A DNA stretch of 64,000 nucleotides from Pseudomonadota bacterium (GCA_018819135.1 JAHJQK010000022.1:1-64000); one strand, 5' to 3'. Counted from the stretch's first letter, positions 35,009 to 44,399 are shown. The notes: a model not told the origin generated them from the sequence alone. Numbers and translations are program-made.

Positions 35009-35263
35009 ATGCTTACACTAAAAAGTTCCCCCCATATTCCCTCGAGCCGGAACATAAAGAGCTTCCATTGCGGCCGGACATCTACAGGCCTCCCTATGGG
35101 GCACGTGGATACCCAGAGGCTTTATCGAGAAAAAATTGTTTTCGCCGGCAGAATGATCCGCCTTTCCTGGCTTGCCAGGCAATGGCGGAAACACCTGCTC
35201 AAGGTGGAGACCCAGCGGTTTTTCCATGGTGAGGAATCACCGAAAAGGAGAATAACAAAATGA
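35009..35263 (+). CDS. Small gas vesicle island ORF, possibly frameshifted
   Basis: A GGGAGG ribosome site before ATG 35009 and an ATGA overlap with the next gene support translation. The second half (YREKIVFAGRMIRLSWLARQ, then KHLLKVETQRFF) looks protein-like. The first half does not. In the -1 frame the same DNA reads KFPPYSLEPEHKELPLRPDI then YRPPYGARGYPEAL, which looks more natural. An indel in the A5 run at 35020-35024 and another downstream could explain this. No family recognised. Confidence 0.45.
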   Translation: MLTLKSSPHIPSSRNIKSFHCGRTSTGLPMGHVDTQRLYREKIVFAGRMIRLSWLARQWRKHLLKVETQRFFHGEESPKRRITK

Positions 35264-35466
35264 AAGTAAACTGCCTCTCCTGTGGCTTTAAAGAAGATTT
35301 GGGCGATGCCTATGACGATTATGAGGGACAGGTCAAATGCTTTACCTGCGGGTCCCTCCTGGAGATCAAAACCGACCAGGGCACAATTAAAGCGGTCCAA
35401 CTGGTAAAGTCCAAGCACCGCTCTTTGAAGCAGGAGACTGAGGAAAGCTTGGTTTCAGGAGGATGA
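35260..35466 (+). CDS. Small zinc-ribbon-like protein
   Basis: 68 residues with two CxxC pairs, CLSC near residue 5 and CFTC near residue 29, in an arrangement typical of a small zinc ribbon. An acidic linker (EDLGDAYDDYEG) lies between them. AAAAGGAG precedes the ATG, which overlaps the previous stop. It belongs to the gas vesicle operon by position. A regulatory or assembly role is possible, but I see no direct evidence. Confidence 0.75.
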   Translation: MKVNCLSCGFKEDLGDAYDDYEGQVKCFTCGSLLEIKTDQGTIKAVQLVKSKHRSLKQETEESLVSGG

Positions 35467-35507
35467 AAAGGAAATAACCCTCTTTCATAGAAAGGAACTC
35501 TCTTACC

Positions 35508-36266
35508 ATGTCAGGGAGAGCTGAAAACGGGAATGGAAAGTACCTGTACGCCATCATTGCGGATATAGAAGACCGCAGGTTTGGCGACTTCGGCATGGAG
35601 GGTGGCGTGGTTTATACCATCTCCAACGGGAGGGTGGCTGCGGTGGTCAGCGATATTCCCGACCGGAAGATCCGGCCAGAACGCCGCCACCTTGCTGTCC
35701 ATCAGAAAGTCCTCAAGGTCCTCATGGAAAGGAATACTCCTTTACCCATGACCTTCGGGATCATCGCCGACGGCCCCAAGGAAATTCGCAAAATTCTTCT
35801 TCTCAATCAGAAGGCCTTTTTAGAACAACTGGAACGGGTGGAGAATAAAGTGGAAATGGGGTTACGGGTCACCTGGGATGTGCCCAACATCTTCGAATTT
35901 TTTGTCCATACTCATCCCGAATTGCGGGCTGCGCGGGATCAATTGCTCGGATCCTACAGGGTGCCCACTCAGGAAGATAAGATTGAGGTGGGGCGGACGT
36001 TTGAACGCTTCCTCACGGAAGATCGGGAAACCTATATCGAAAAGGTAGAAGAAATTTTGGCGCCCCACTGCTTTGAAATCAAAAACACACGCCAAAAGAG
36101 CGAAAAGGAAGTGATGAACCTGGCTTGCCTGGTAGGGCGTAACGCCCAAGGAGAATTCGAGGCCGCCATCTTCGAAGCGGCGCGGTTGTTCGATAATAAC
36201 TTTTCCTTCGACTACAGCGGGCCCTGGGCCCCCCACAACTTCGCAGAGATTAAGCTGAAGTACTGA
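35508..36266 (+). CDS. gvpF: GvpL/GvpF family gas vesicle protein
   Basis: 252 residues. The N-terminus KYLYAIIADIEDRRFGDFGM and GRVAAVVSDIPDRKIRPERR, the core LPMTFGIIADGPKEIRKIL and the C-terminal DYSGPWAPHNFAEIKLKY are typical of GvpL/F. Together with the gene at 29750 and the fused domain at 27075, the island carries three GvpL/F modules. This one is the most regular. AAGGAA lies about ten bases before the ATG. Confidence 0.93.
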   Translation: MSGRAENGNGKYLYAIIADIEDRRFGDFGMEGGVVYTISNGRVAAVVSDIPDRKIRPERRHLAVHQKVLKVLMERNTPLPMTFGIIADGPKEIRKILLLNQKAFLEQLERVENKVEMGLRVTWDVPNIFEFFVHTHPELRAARDQLLGSYRVPTQEDKIEVGRTFERFLTEDRETYIEKVEEILAPHCFEIKNTRQKSEKEVMNLACLVGRNAQGEFEAAIFEAARLFDNNFSFDYSGPWAPHNFAEIKLKY

Positions 36267-36276
36267 GGTTTGAAAT

Positions 36277-36435
36277 TGTTTAGCCACAGAGATCACAGAG
36301 ATATAAGAGCAGAAAATGGAAAAGAATTTAGCCCTACAACCTCAAAACAGATTCTTCAGACGTTGGCCTTTTCCTTTTGCTTTTTGAACTTAAATCCCTC
36401 TGTGGCCTCGGTGACCTCTGTGGCAAATAAGTTTC
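36277..36435. repeat. Interspersed repeat, family 3
   Basis: TTTAGCCACAGAGATCACAGAG near 36280 is an imperfect inverse complement of CTCGGTGACCTCTGTGGCAA near 36410. The ORF-track entry at 36270 is a translation of this palindrome. The 252-base gap between the GvpL/F gene and gvpG has no other content. Confidence 0.6.
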
Positions 36436-36518
36436 TAATATTTTTGTCTTTTATTCTATTTCCGTTTTTTGGATAAATTGTTCGCCGTAGCTTTTAAAGT
36501 GAAGCCGGTACAGAGAAG

Positions 36519-36779
36519 ATGCTGATCATTGACGATTTATTGTTTTTCCCGGTCCGGAGTATCCTCTGGACTTTCCGGGAAATTTACAACGCAGCCCAGG
36601 AGGATGTGGCCAATGAGGCCGAGGCGATTACGGCCGAATTGGGCGATCTCTATATGATGCTGGAGACGGGCAAGATCACCGAAGCGGAGTTCGATCAACG
36701 GGAAAAAGATCTCCTCGACCGGCTCGAAGAGATCCAAGCGCGCGGCTCCCTCAGCGAAGACGAAGAGGAGGAAGGTTAA
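36519..36779 (+). CDS. gvpG: Gas vesicle protein GvpG
   Basis: 86-residue GvpG, a minor gas vesicle protein acting in assembly. The N-terminal LLFFPVRSILWTFREIYNAA and the helical ELGDLYMMLETGKITEAEFD, then REKDLLDRLEEIQ, match the family. The acidic C-terminal run (SEDEEEEG) is common. It lies between a GvpL/F gene and the ArsA-like ATPase. Confidence 0.92.
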   Translation: MLIIDDLLFFPVRSILWTFREIYNAAQEDVANEAEAITAELGDLYMMLETGKITEAEFDQREKDLLDRLEEIQARGSLSEDEEEEG

Positions 36780-36824
36780 AATTAGGAGGAATCACCTTGC
36801 CCAGATACTCGGGGGAAAAAACCC

Positions 36825-38831
36825 ATGGCGCAACCTTATTTTTTGAGCAATACCGATCTTCAACTGATTCTCTTCGGGGGGAAAGGCGGGGTAGGCAAGA
36901 CCACCTGTGCCACCGCTACTGCCCTCCACTTGGCCCGGATTTTCCCGGAGCATTCTTTCCTCCTCGTCTCAACGGATCCTGCCCACTCCCTGGCTGACAG
37001 CCTGGCCGGCTTTCCTCCTCCGGACAATTTAAAAATCCTCGAATTTGATGCGCAGGAGAGTCTCGAGGCTTTTAAGGCGGAACATAACCAAAAATTGCGG
37101 GAGATCGCCTCCCGCGGAACATTTCTGGATGACGAAGATATCAACCAGTTTTTAGACCTTTCCCTGCCCGGCATGGATGAGCTCCTGGCTTTTTTGGAAA
37201 TCTCCAGTTGGGTGGAGGATCGGAGTTACGACTGCATTATCGTAGATACGGCTCCAACCGGACATACCCTAAGGCTCCTTTCGATGCCGGAGCTCCTCCG
37301 GAAATGGCTGGAGGCGCTGGATGCTTTATTGGCTAAGCACCGCTATATGAAAAAGCTTTTCGCCGGTGCCTACCGTCGGGACGATCTTGATTTCTTCCTC
37401 GAGAAGCTCTCTCTCTCTGTAAAAAAGATAGAAATCTTGCTGCGGGATCCCGTTCGTTGCCGTTTTGTGCCCGTAATGCTTGCCGAGGCCTTGAGCATTA
37501 GTGAGACGGATAGGTTGGTGGATGAACTCGAACGCTTAAAGGTGCCGCTCACCGATATCGTGATTAACAGGCTCTATCCGGAAAGCACCTGTCCGGTATG
37601 TGCGGATGGGCGTACCCATCAGATGAGGGAGCTGAAGAATCTCTTTGGCCATCGCAATCTGTCTGGGTATTTGTTCTGGGGGATTCCGGTTTATCCGGTG
37701 GAAGTTCGCGGAATAGAGAGTCTTGATATGTTCTGGGGAAGTGTCGAAAAGCTCACCGAAGAAACGCCAATCGACCCCAAAACCTCGGTAGATCTGGCTC
37801 CTTGGGTTACGGCCGCCGCACCATACCCTTCGCCCGAGACAACCCTTCTGCTTTTTGCCGGCAAAGGGGGGGTAGGAAAGACTACTCTGGCCTGTGCCAC
37901 GGCCGTGCGCTTGGCTCATGACCTAAAAGGGAAGCAAGTCCTCCTCTTTTCCACAGACCCTGCCCACTCCCTGTCGGCATGTCTGGATGTGCCAATAGGC
38001 CCCAAGCCTACCCGCCTGTCGCCGGGACTAACAGCCATGGAGATTGACGCCCAAGCGGAGTTTGACTCTTTGAAGATGCAGTATCAGAAAGAATTGGGGC
38101 GATTTCTGGAGTCCGTTTTGCCTAACCTTGACTTTACTTTCGACCGCGAGGTAATGGAGAAAATTCTGGATCTTTCGCCTCCCGGCCTCGATGAAGTTAT
38201 GGCCCTGACGCGAATCATGGAATTTCTTGCGCAAGGTAACTACAGTGTCTTCATCCTCGACTCGGCGCCAACCGGGCATTTAATCCGATTCCTGGAGCTT
38301 CCAGAGCTTATCGACCAGTGGCTTAGGGTTTTCTTCGGCCTCTTCCTGAAATATAAGAGAGTCTTTCGACTCCCCAAAATTTCCCAGCGTTTGGTGCAGA
38401 TGTCCAAAGATCTCAAACACCTGCGAACACTTCTTAAAGACCCGAGCCGCTCAGCCTTATATGCCGTAAGCATTCTTACCGAGATGGCCTTGCAAGAAAC
38501 TCAGGATCTGGTTGAAGCCTGCGATCGGATGGGAATTTCTACGCCCGTATTGTTTCTCAACCTGGCTACGTCGGCGAGTGAATGCCCCCTGTGTTCTGCC
38601 CTTGGGCTTCAGGAAGCACAGGTAAAAGAAAAGTTTAGGCAACAATTTCCCGGAAAGCATCAAACCATCATTTATCGTCAGGCGGAGCCCCGCGGCCGCG
38701 AACAACTCGAAAAATTAGGTCAATCATTATATGCCCCCGTGGGGGAAAGGTGGATGCCCGTCGGACGCCACAAGGGAAAAACGCAAAGTATACGCCCCCC
38801 GCAATGGAAAAACGGAAAAATATATGCGTGA
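36825..38831 (+). CDS. Tandem ArsA/Get3-like ATPase in the gas vesicle island
   Basis: 668 residues with two SIMIBI ATPase halves. The deviant Walker A loops are GGKGGVGKTTCATA (~residue 19) and AGKGGVGKTTLACA (~345). Each half has IIVDTAPTGHTLR or ILDSAPTGHLIR switch motifs and a CPxC pair (CPVC, CPLC). Such proteins either pump arsenite with ArsB or, like Get3, carry tail-anchored proteins. No ars genes are nearby. An AGGAGG lies seven bases before a TTG at 36797 that is out of frame, so the ATG at 36825 is probable but unproven. It overlaps the next gvp gene. Confidence 0.85.
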   Translation: MAQPYFLSNTDLQLILFGGKGGVGKTTCATATALHLARIFPEHSFLLVSTDPAHSLADSLAGFPPPDNLKILEFDAQESLEAFKAEHNQKLREIASRGTFLDDEDINQFLDLSLPGMDELLAFLEISSWVEDRSYDCIIVDTAPTGHTLRLLSMPELLRKWLEALDALLAKHRYMKKLFAGAYRRDDLDFFLEKLSLSVKKIEILLRDPVRCRFVPVMLAEALSISETDRLVDELERLKVPLTDIVINRLYPESTCPVCADGRTHQMRELKNLFGHRNLSGYLFWGIPVYPVEVRGIESLDMFWGSVEKLTEETPIDPKTSVDLAPWVTAAAPYPSPETTLLLFAGKGGVGKTTLACATAVRLAHDLKGKQVLLFSTDPAHSLSACLDVPIGPKPTRLSPGLTAMEIDAQAEFDSLKMQYQKELGRFLESVLPNLDFTFDREVMEKILDLSPPGLDEVMALTRIMEFLAQGNYSVFILDSAPTGHLIRFLELPELIDQWLRVFFGLFLKYKRVFRLPKISQRLVQMSKDLKHLRTLLKDPSRSALYAVSILTEMALQETQDLVEACDRMGISTPVLFLNLATSASECPLCSALGLQEAQVKEKFRQQFPGKHQTIIYRQAEPRGREQLEKLGQSLYAPVGERWMPVGRHKGKTQSIRPPQWKNGKIYA

Positions 38832-39048
38832 CTATTCCTTAGAAGAAAGAGAACATATCTCCCTATGTGAGGCCCTGGATCGGATTCTGAACAAGGGGGC
38901 TGTGGTAGTCGGGGAATTAACCATTTCCGTGGCCAACATAGACCTCATCTATTTGGGGTTGCAGCTCATCATCACTTCCATCGAGACGGCCCAGGAGATC
39001 ATAAATCCGCTGAGAGGCGAGAGATGTATCCACGGGGTAGATTCATGA
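38824..39048 (+). CDS. GvpA-superfamily minor protein (GvpJ/M/S-like)
   Basis: 74 residues from ATG 38824, which overlaps the ArsA-like stop. The core SLCEALDRILNKGAVVVGEL, then TISVANIDLIYLGLQLIITS aligns with GvpA, but charge and loop residues differ from gvpA at 32756. GvpJ, GvpM and GvpS are minor shell-related proteins involved in nucleation or caps. The ORF-track start at 38731 lies within the ATPase gene and is rejected. Its stop overlaps gvpK. Confidence 0.85.
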   Translation: MRDYSLEEREHISLCEALDRILNKGAVVVGELTISVANIDLIYLGLQLIITSIETAQEIINPLRGERCIHGVDS

Positions 39049-39422
39049 ATCCAATTGAACCGACAAGAATTGAGTCTGAAGCCGTGAGCGATTTTATGAA
39101 AATAATGCCGACTTCTATAACTCCACATTGTCGGCTTGGCAAGGAACAATCTCTCTCGGCCCGCCGGATGAACTTCGAAGCGGATGATGTCAAGAATGGT
39201 CTTGGTCAACTGGTTTTGACCCTGGTGAAACTTCTTCACGAGCTTCTGGAACGCCAGGCCATTAGGCGCATAGATGCCGGATCCTTGAGTGATGAAGAAA
39301 TCGAACGGCTGGGGTTTACCTTATTGAGACAGGCCCAAGAAATTGAAAAGCTAAGGAAAGAATTCAGGCTGGAAGAGGAAGACCTAAATCTTGATCTTGG
39401 TCCCCTCGGAAAGCTCCTGTAA
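39045..39422 (+). CDS. gvpK: Gas vesicle protein GvpK
   Basis: About 125 residues by ATG 39045 (ATGA coupling with the previous gene); an in-frame ATG at 39024 is an alternative. The GvpK core reads MNFEADDVKNGLGQLVLTLV, KLLHELLERQAIRRIDAGSL and FTLLRQAQEIEKLRKEF. GvpK is an essential accessory protein in several studied clusters. It lies between the two divergent GvpA-like genes. Confidence 0.93.
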   Translation: MNPIEPTRIESEAVSDFMKIMPTSITPHCRLGKEQSLSARRMNFEADDVKNGLGQLVLTLVKLLHELLERQAIRRIDAGSLSDEEIERLGFTLLRQAQEIEKLRKEFRLEEEDLNLDLGPLGKLL

Positions 39423-39434
39423 GGAGGATCCAGG

Positions 39435-39740
39435 ATGGCAATTCAACGCGCCACCCAGCATTCCATCGAGAGCACAAACCTGGCGGACCTGCTGGAGCGA
39501 ATATTAGACAAAGGGATCGTCATCGCCGGCGATATCAAGATCAAGCTGGTTGATGTGGAGCTGCTCACCATCCAGATTCGCCTGGTGATCTGCTCGGTAG
39601 ATAAGGCCAAGGAGATGGGGATGGATTGGTGGGTCAACAACCCGGCCTTTACCTCCCGGGCTCCCCAGGAACAGGTAGGGGATTCCATGTCCAGGATGGA
39701 GGAGAGATTAGCCAGGTTGGAAGCCTCTATACCGAAATGA
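39435..39740 (+). CDS. gvpJ: GvpJ-like gas vesicle protein
   Basis: 101 residues: a GvpA-like core ([20 protein letters not shown], then VDVELLTIQIRLVICSV) plus a C-terminal extension with a short coiled coil (MSRMEERLARLEASIPK), as in GvpJ. GvpJ is a minor structural protein thought to help shape or nucleate vesicles. A TAAGGAGG ribosome site precedes the ATG. It is the last gas vesicle gene of the island. Confidence 0.9.
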   Translation: MAIQRATQHSIESTNLADLLERILDKGIVIAGDIKIKLVDVELLTIQIRLVICSVDKAKEMGMDWWVNNPAFTSRAPQEQVGDSMSRMEERLARLEASIPK

Positions 39741-39790
39741 AAATAATTATCTGCGGTTATCTGCGTAAATCTGCGTCCTATTAAATTTAA
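39739..39790. repeat. Interspersed repeat, family 1 (right half only)
   Basis: GAAAATAATTATCTGCGG to CTGCGTCCTATTAAATTTAA is the right half of the family-1 repeat seen in full at 5270. It marks the end of the gas vesicle island. Confidence 0.6.
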
Positions 39791-39910
39791 GCCCTAAAAT
39801 AGATATGTGGACGGGTAACCAAGAGAAGACAGTTGATGGCCAAGAAAAATATTCAAATCAATCTCAGTCGCCGCGGGTGATTTGGTTCCGGGTAAAGGAC
39901 GAGATGAACC

Positions 39911-42292
39911 ATGAAAAAGCAAACTAAACCAGAACGCCGGCAGCAAAAACCGGCCAATGCCGTACCGAAAGAAACACCGTCCCCGCAAGCGGACGACTCG
40001 CGTAGCGCGGGCCGCCCTTTCCCCATCGTCGGCATCGGCGCCTCCGCCGGAGGGCTGGAGGCCTTGGAACTGTTCCTGCGGAACGTGCCGGAAGGCAGCG
40101 GGATGGCGTTCGTCATCGTCCGGCACCTGGACCCGACGCATAAGGGCATGATGGTGGAGCTGCTCCAGCGCGCCACCGCCATGAAGGTCATCCAGGTCAA
40201 GGATCGCATCAGGATCCAGCCGGACTGCGTCTACGTGATCCCGCCGAACAAGGACATATCCATCCTCCACGGGGTCCTGCACCTGCTCGATCCGGTGGCG
40301 CCCCGGGGGCTGCGCCTGCCGATTGATTTCTTTTTCCGCTCCCTGGCGGATGACCGGCAGGAGCGGAGCATCGGCGTTATTCTCTCGGGTATGGGGACCG
40401 ACGGCACGATGGGCCTCAAAGCCATCAAGGAGAAAGCGGGGGTGGTCTTCGTGCAGGAGCCGGCCTCGGCCAAATTCGACAGCATGCCCAGAAGCGCCAT
40501 TGACGCCGGGCTGGCCGACGTCGTCGCCCCGGTGGAAGAGCTGCCCGAAAAGATCATCGCCTATCTCCAGCATGCCCCCCTCATTGCCAAGCCCGGACTT
40601 GCCCAGGAAGACAAGGCTCAGAGCGCTCTGGAAAAGGTCGCGATCCTATTGCGGGCGCATACGGGCCATGACTTTTCCTTGTACAAGAAGAGCACGGTGT
40701 ACCGCCGGATTGAGCGGCGCATGGGCATCCACCAAATTGACAAGATCGTCACGTATGTCCGGTTCCTGCGGGGGAATCCCCAAGAGCTGGAGCTGCTGTT
40801 CAAGGAGCTTTTGATCGGTGTAACGAACTTTTTCCGCGACCCGGCGGAGTGGGAACAGTTGAAGCGAGAGGTCATCCCGGCGCTCCTGGCCGGCCGCTCG
40901 CCCAGTCAAGCGCTTCGGGCCTGGGTGCCCGGTTGCGCGACAGGGGAGGAGGCTTATTCCTTAGCCATCGTCTTCAAAGAGGCGCTGGAGGAACTCAAGC
41001 CTCCCAAGAACGTCATGCTCCAGATCTTCGCCACCGACCTGGACCGGGACGCCATTGAGAAAGCCCGCGAGGGTGTTTTCCGAGCCAACATCGCCGCAGA
41101 TGTGTCGCCGGAGCGCCTGAGCCGGTTCTTCGTCCAGGGAAAGCGCGGCTATCAGATCAGCAAGACCATCCGGGAGATGGTGGTCTTTGCCCCGCAGAAC
41201 GTCATCATGGATCCGCCCTTCACCAAGCTCGACATCTTGAGCTGCCGGAACCTGCTCATCTACCTGACCCCGGAGCTGCAGAAAAAACTCCTGCCGCTCT
41301 TTCACCACAGCCTGAATCCCGGCGGCATCCTGTTTCTCGGGAGCGCGGAGTCCATCGGTACCTTTGCCGACCTCTTCGCCCTGCTGGACGGCAAAGCGCG
41401 GCTCTACCGGCGGCTCGAGTCTGCGTTGTGGGCGGAGCCGGTCGAGTTTCCCGCCTCGTTTGTCCCCGCCCTGACGCGCGCGCCATCGCAGCCGAAGGCG
41501 TTGAAACCGGCGGCCAACCTCCAGTCGCTGGCGGATCAACTGCTCTTGCAGAAGTATTCCCCGGCGGCTGTGCTGGTCAACGACAAGGGCGATGCCCTGC
41601 TGGCCCAGATGGAGCAGGAACTCCAGCAGTGCCGCGAGGAGCTGGAGACCACCTGCGAAGAGATGCAGACCTCCCGGGAAGAACTCCAGTCCACCAACGA
41701 GGAACTCCAGTCCAGCAACGAGGAACTGACCACCTTCAATGAAGAGATGCAGTCCCTGAACGAAGAGCTTCAGACGGTCAACCACGAGCTGCAGGCCAAG
41801 GTGGACGAGCTGTCCCGGATGAACAACGACATGAAGAACCTGCTCGACAGCACGGAGATCGCCACCGTGTTTCTGGACAACGCGCTCCACGTGCGGCTTT
41901 TCACCACCGGGGCGAACAAAGTTTTCAAGCTGATCCCGGGTGACGTGGGCCGGCCTATCACCGACATCGCCTCCGACCTGCTCTACCCGGAACTGGCCGA
42001 GGACGCGCGAGAGGTGCTGCGGACGCTGGTCTGTCATGAGAAACTGGTCGCCGCCCGCGGCGGGTGCTGGTTTGTGGTGCGCATCATGCCCTACCACATG
42101 CTGGAGAACATGATTGACGGCGTGGTGATCACCTTTACGGACATCACCGTTTCCCAGACGCTGGAGGCGAAGCTGCGGCAGACGCAAGCCGATTTGGAAA
42201 AACGCATAGCGGAACAAGCCGGGGAGCTGGACAAAGCCGGGGAGAGGTTGCAAGCTGAAAGGCAACACGGACAAAGCGAGAAGGGTGCCTGA
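39911..42292 (+). CDS. CheB-CheR-PAS fusion protein
   Basis: 793 residues. An N-terminal CheB methylesterase domain has GIGASAGGLEAL (catalytic Ser), VRHLDPTHKG (His) and GMGTDGTMGL (Asp). A CheR domain follows, with NFFRDPAEW, the SAM loop WVPGCATGEEAYSLAI and LDILSCRNLLIYL. A long coiled coil of REELQSTNEELQSSNEEL type and a PAS domain end the protein. Such fusions are associated with non-canonical chemoreceptor or signalling pathways. The gene is visibly more GC-rich with G/C-ending codons than its neighbours, which suggests transfer. No chemoreceptor gene is near. Confidence 0.92.
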   Translation: MKKQTKPERRQQKPANAVPKETPSPQADDSRSAGRPFPIVGIGASAGGLEALELFLRNVPEGSGMAFVIVRHLDPTHKGMMVELLQRATAMKVIQVKDRIRIQPDCVYVIPPNKDISILHGVLHLLDPVAPRGLRLPIDFFFRSLADDRQERSIGVILSGMGTDGTMGLKAIKEKAGVVFVQEPASAKFDSMPRSAIDAGLADVVAPVEELPEKIIAYLQHAPLIAKPGLAQEDKAQSALEKVAILLRAHTGHDFSLYKKSTVYRRIERRMGIHQIDKIVTYVRFLRGNPQELELLFKELLIGVTNFFRDPAEWEQLKREVIPALLAGRSPSQALRAWVPGCATGEEAYSLAIVFKEALEELKPPKNVMLQIFATDLDRDAIEKAREGVFRANIAADVSPERLSRFFVQGKRGYQISKTIREMVVFAPQNVIMDPPFTKLDILSCRNLLIYLTPELQKKLLPLFHHSLNPGGILFLGSAESIGTFADLFALLDGKARLYRRLESALWAEPVEFPASFVPALTRAPSQPKALKPAANLQSLADQLLLQKYSPAAVLVNDKGDALLAQMEQELQQCREELETTCEEMQTSREELQSTNEELQSSNEELTTFNEEMQSLNEELQTVNHELQAKVDELSRMNNDMKNLLDSTEIATVFLDNALHVRLFTTGANKVFKLIPGDVGRPITDIASDLLYPELAEDAREVLRTLVCHEKLVAARGGCWFVVRIMPYHMLENMIDGVVITFTDITVSQTLEAKLRQTQADLEKRIAEQAGELDKAGERLQAERQHGQSEKGA

Positions 42293-42329
42293 ACAATTCC
42301 GGGGTCTGACAAAACAACGGAGATCAGCC

Positions 42330-44399
42330 ATGAAAAAGACACACGATAAGTCACTGGACGCTGCCGAGCTGCGCCGCCGGGCGGAAGAGCGGCTGGGAGA
42401 GAGCAAGACGGAAGCGGCCCGTTCCCGGACGGAGGAAGAAACGCAGCGGCTTCTCCACGAGCTGCAGGTGCACCAGGTTGAGCTGGAGATGCAGAACGAG
42501 GAGCTGCGGCAGGCCCGGGCGGAGGTAGAGGCGGGGCTGGAACGGTACACCGACCTCTACGACTTTGCCCCCGTGGGCTACTTGACCCTCGCCCGCGACG
42601 GGGCGATCCGCCAAGTGAACCTGACCGGGGCGCGCCTGCTCGGGATGGAGCGCTCCCAGCTGGTGAACCGGCGCCTGGGGCTTTTCGTTTCCGATGAGGC
42701 CCGTCCCGCCTTCAACGCCTTCCTGGGGAAGGTATTTGAGAACAATGCTAAAAAGGTCTGCGAGGTGGCGCTCCTGAAAGAGGGGAATCACCCGCTCTTT
42801 GCGCGGATCGAGGCCGAGGCATCCGAGGCAGGGCAAGATTGCTACGCGGTGGTCATCGACATTACCGAGCCCAAGCGGGCTGAAGAAACATTGCGAACCG
42901 AACGAGAAAAGCTTGAAACAGTCACCCAAAACATGGGAGCTGGTCTGGCCTTAATATTGAAAGACTACAGAACTATCTGGGCAAACAAAGTCCTTAAACA
43001 AATTTTTGGGGACGTTGAGGGTAAAGTTTGCTATTCAACCTATAACCAACGGACAGAGATTTGTCCCGATTGTGGTGTCCGAACTATTTTTGAAAAGGGA
43101 AGCGAAAAAGTTGTGCACGAGCAAGAGGGGAAAGACCTCGACGGGAACACGATCTGGTCCGAAATTGTTGCCACTTCCGTTAAAGATAAAGACGGGAATA
43201 TCACGGCAGCGCTGGAGCTCGTTATCCCTATCACCGAAAGAAAGAAATTGGAAGCCCAGCTTCGCCAAGCCCAGAAGATGGAAGCCATCGGTCAGTTAGC
43301 CGGGGGGATTGCCCATGACTTCAATAACGCTCTCACTCTTATTAAAGCCTATAGCCAACTGACCCTCTTCGACCTTAAAGAGTCCGATCCTTTGCGGGAA
43401 AAAATCGAGATGATCCTCGAGGCAACCAACCGCTCGGCGGATCTGGCCCATCGCCTTTTGGCCTTCAGCCGCCGCCAGGTGATGGAGATGAAGGTTCTCG
43501 ATCTCAACAATCTCTTAAAAGACTTGGACAAGATGCTCCGCCGGGTCATCGGAGAAGACATCGAACTGGTGAATGTGCTGGCTGAAGATTTGGGGAGGGT
43601 GAAAGTAGACCCCGGGCAGGTTGAACAGGTAGTCCTCAATTTGGCTCTCAATGCCAAAGATGCCATGCCCAGGGGAGGAAAACTAACCATTGAAACGGCC
43701 AATGTGGAATTGGATGAGACGTATTCCCGTACCCATGTCGATGTAATTCCGGGGCGTTATGTAATGCTGGCGGTGATGGATACGGGGATAGGGATGACGC
43801 CGGAGATTAAGAATAGGCTCTTTGAGCCTTTTTTTACGACCAAGGAAAAGGGCAAGGGGACGGGTTTGGGTTTGGCGATGGTTTATGGAATCGTGAAACA
43901 GAGTGGCGGGAATATTTGGGTTTATAGCGAGGCGGGGATGGGTACTACCTTTAAGGTTTATCTTCCCCGGGTGGATGAGCCTTTGGAGGAGAAAAAGAAA
44001 AGGAAGCTGTCGGAGGGGGAGCTTCCTCGTGGAGGAGAGACCGTTCTGGCAGTGGAAGATAATAAGGATGTACGGCGACTGGCGGCGCAGATATTGAGGA
44101 GGCAGGGATATAGGGTATTGGAGGCGGCCAATGGGGGTGAGGCGTTGCTCGTCTGTGAGAAGCTCAAAGAAGAGATTCATTTGTTGTTGACGGATGTGGT
44201 GATGCCTGGGATGAGTGGCCGGGAGTTAGCCCACCGATTGTCTTTTCTGCGTCCGGAGATGAAAATACTGTACATATCGGGTTACTCAGATGATTCCATT
44301 GTCTCTTATGACATTTTGAATGAGAAAGTAGGTTTTATTCCGAAACCCTTTTCGTTAGAGGCTTTGGTAAACCAAGTCCGGGAAGTGCTGGATAAATGA
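42330..44399 (+). CDS. PAS-PAS hybrid histidine kinase with C-terminal receiver
   Basis: About 689 residues from ATG 42330; the GTG at 42285 is an upstream alternative. A coiled N-terminus ([20 protein letters not shown]) is followed by two PAS domains; the second contains [18 protein letters not shown] with paired cysteines. Then come HisKA ([13 protein letters not shown]), HATPase ([24 protein letters not shown]) and a receiver ([16 protein letters not shown]). The first ~190 codons are GC-rich like the CheB-CheR gene, and the rest matches local composition, so the gene looks chimeric. It is probably co-transcribed with the CheB-CheR gene. Confidence 0.9.
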   Translation: MKKTHDKSLDAAELRRRAEERLGESKTEAARSRTEEETQRLLHELQVHQVELEMQNEELRQARAEVEAGLERYTDLYDFAPVGYLTLARDGAIRQVNLTGARLLGMERSQLVNRRLGLFVSDEARPAFNAFLGKVFENNAKKVCEVALLKEGNHPLFARIEAEASEAGQDCYAVVIDITEPKRAEETLRTEREKLETVTQNMGAGLALILKDYRTIWANKVLKQIFGDVEGKVCYSTYNQRTEICPDCGVRTIFEKGSEKVVHEQEGKDLDGNTIWSEIVATSVKDKDGNITAALELVIPITERKKLEAQLRQAQKMEAIGQLAGGIAHDFNNALTLIKAYSQLTLFDLKESDPLREKIEMILEATNRSADLAHRLLAFSRRQVMEMKVLDLNNLLKDLDKMLRRVIGEDIELVNVLAEDLGRVKVDPGQVEQVVLNLALNAKDAMPRGGKLTIETANVELDETYSRTHVDVIPGRYVMLAVMDTGIGMTPEIKNRLFEPFFTTKEKGKGTGLGLAMVYGIVKQSGGNIWVYSEAGMGTTFKVYLPRVDEPLEEKKKRKLSEGELPRGGETVLAVEDNKDVRRLAAQILRRQGYRVLEAANGGEALLVCEKLKEEIHLLLTDVVMPGMSGRELAHRLSFLRPEMKILYISGYSDDSIVSYDILNEKVGFIPKPFSLEALVNQVREVLDK

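Noticed and set aside
36270-36476. 68-codon ORF between a GvpL/F gene and gvpG
   Set aside because: It covers a palindromic interspersed repeat and lacks a ribosome site or family.
36825-38831. Arsenite efflux ATPase ArsA
   Set aside because: No arsB, arsD or arsR nearby, and the gene is embedded in and overlaps gas vesicle genes; the biochemical class is kept but not the arsenic role.
40961-42550. 529-codon minus-strand ORF
   Set aside because: It is the antisense of the GC-rich CheB-CheR gene and kinase start. It is Arg/Leu/Gly-rich with no domain, while the plus strand has unambiguous motifs.
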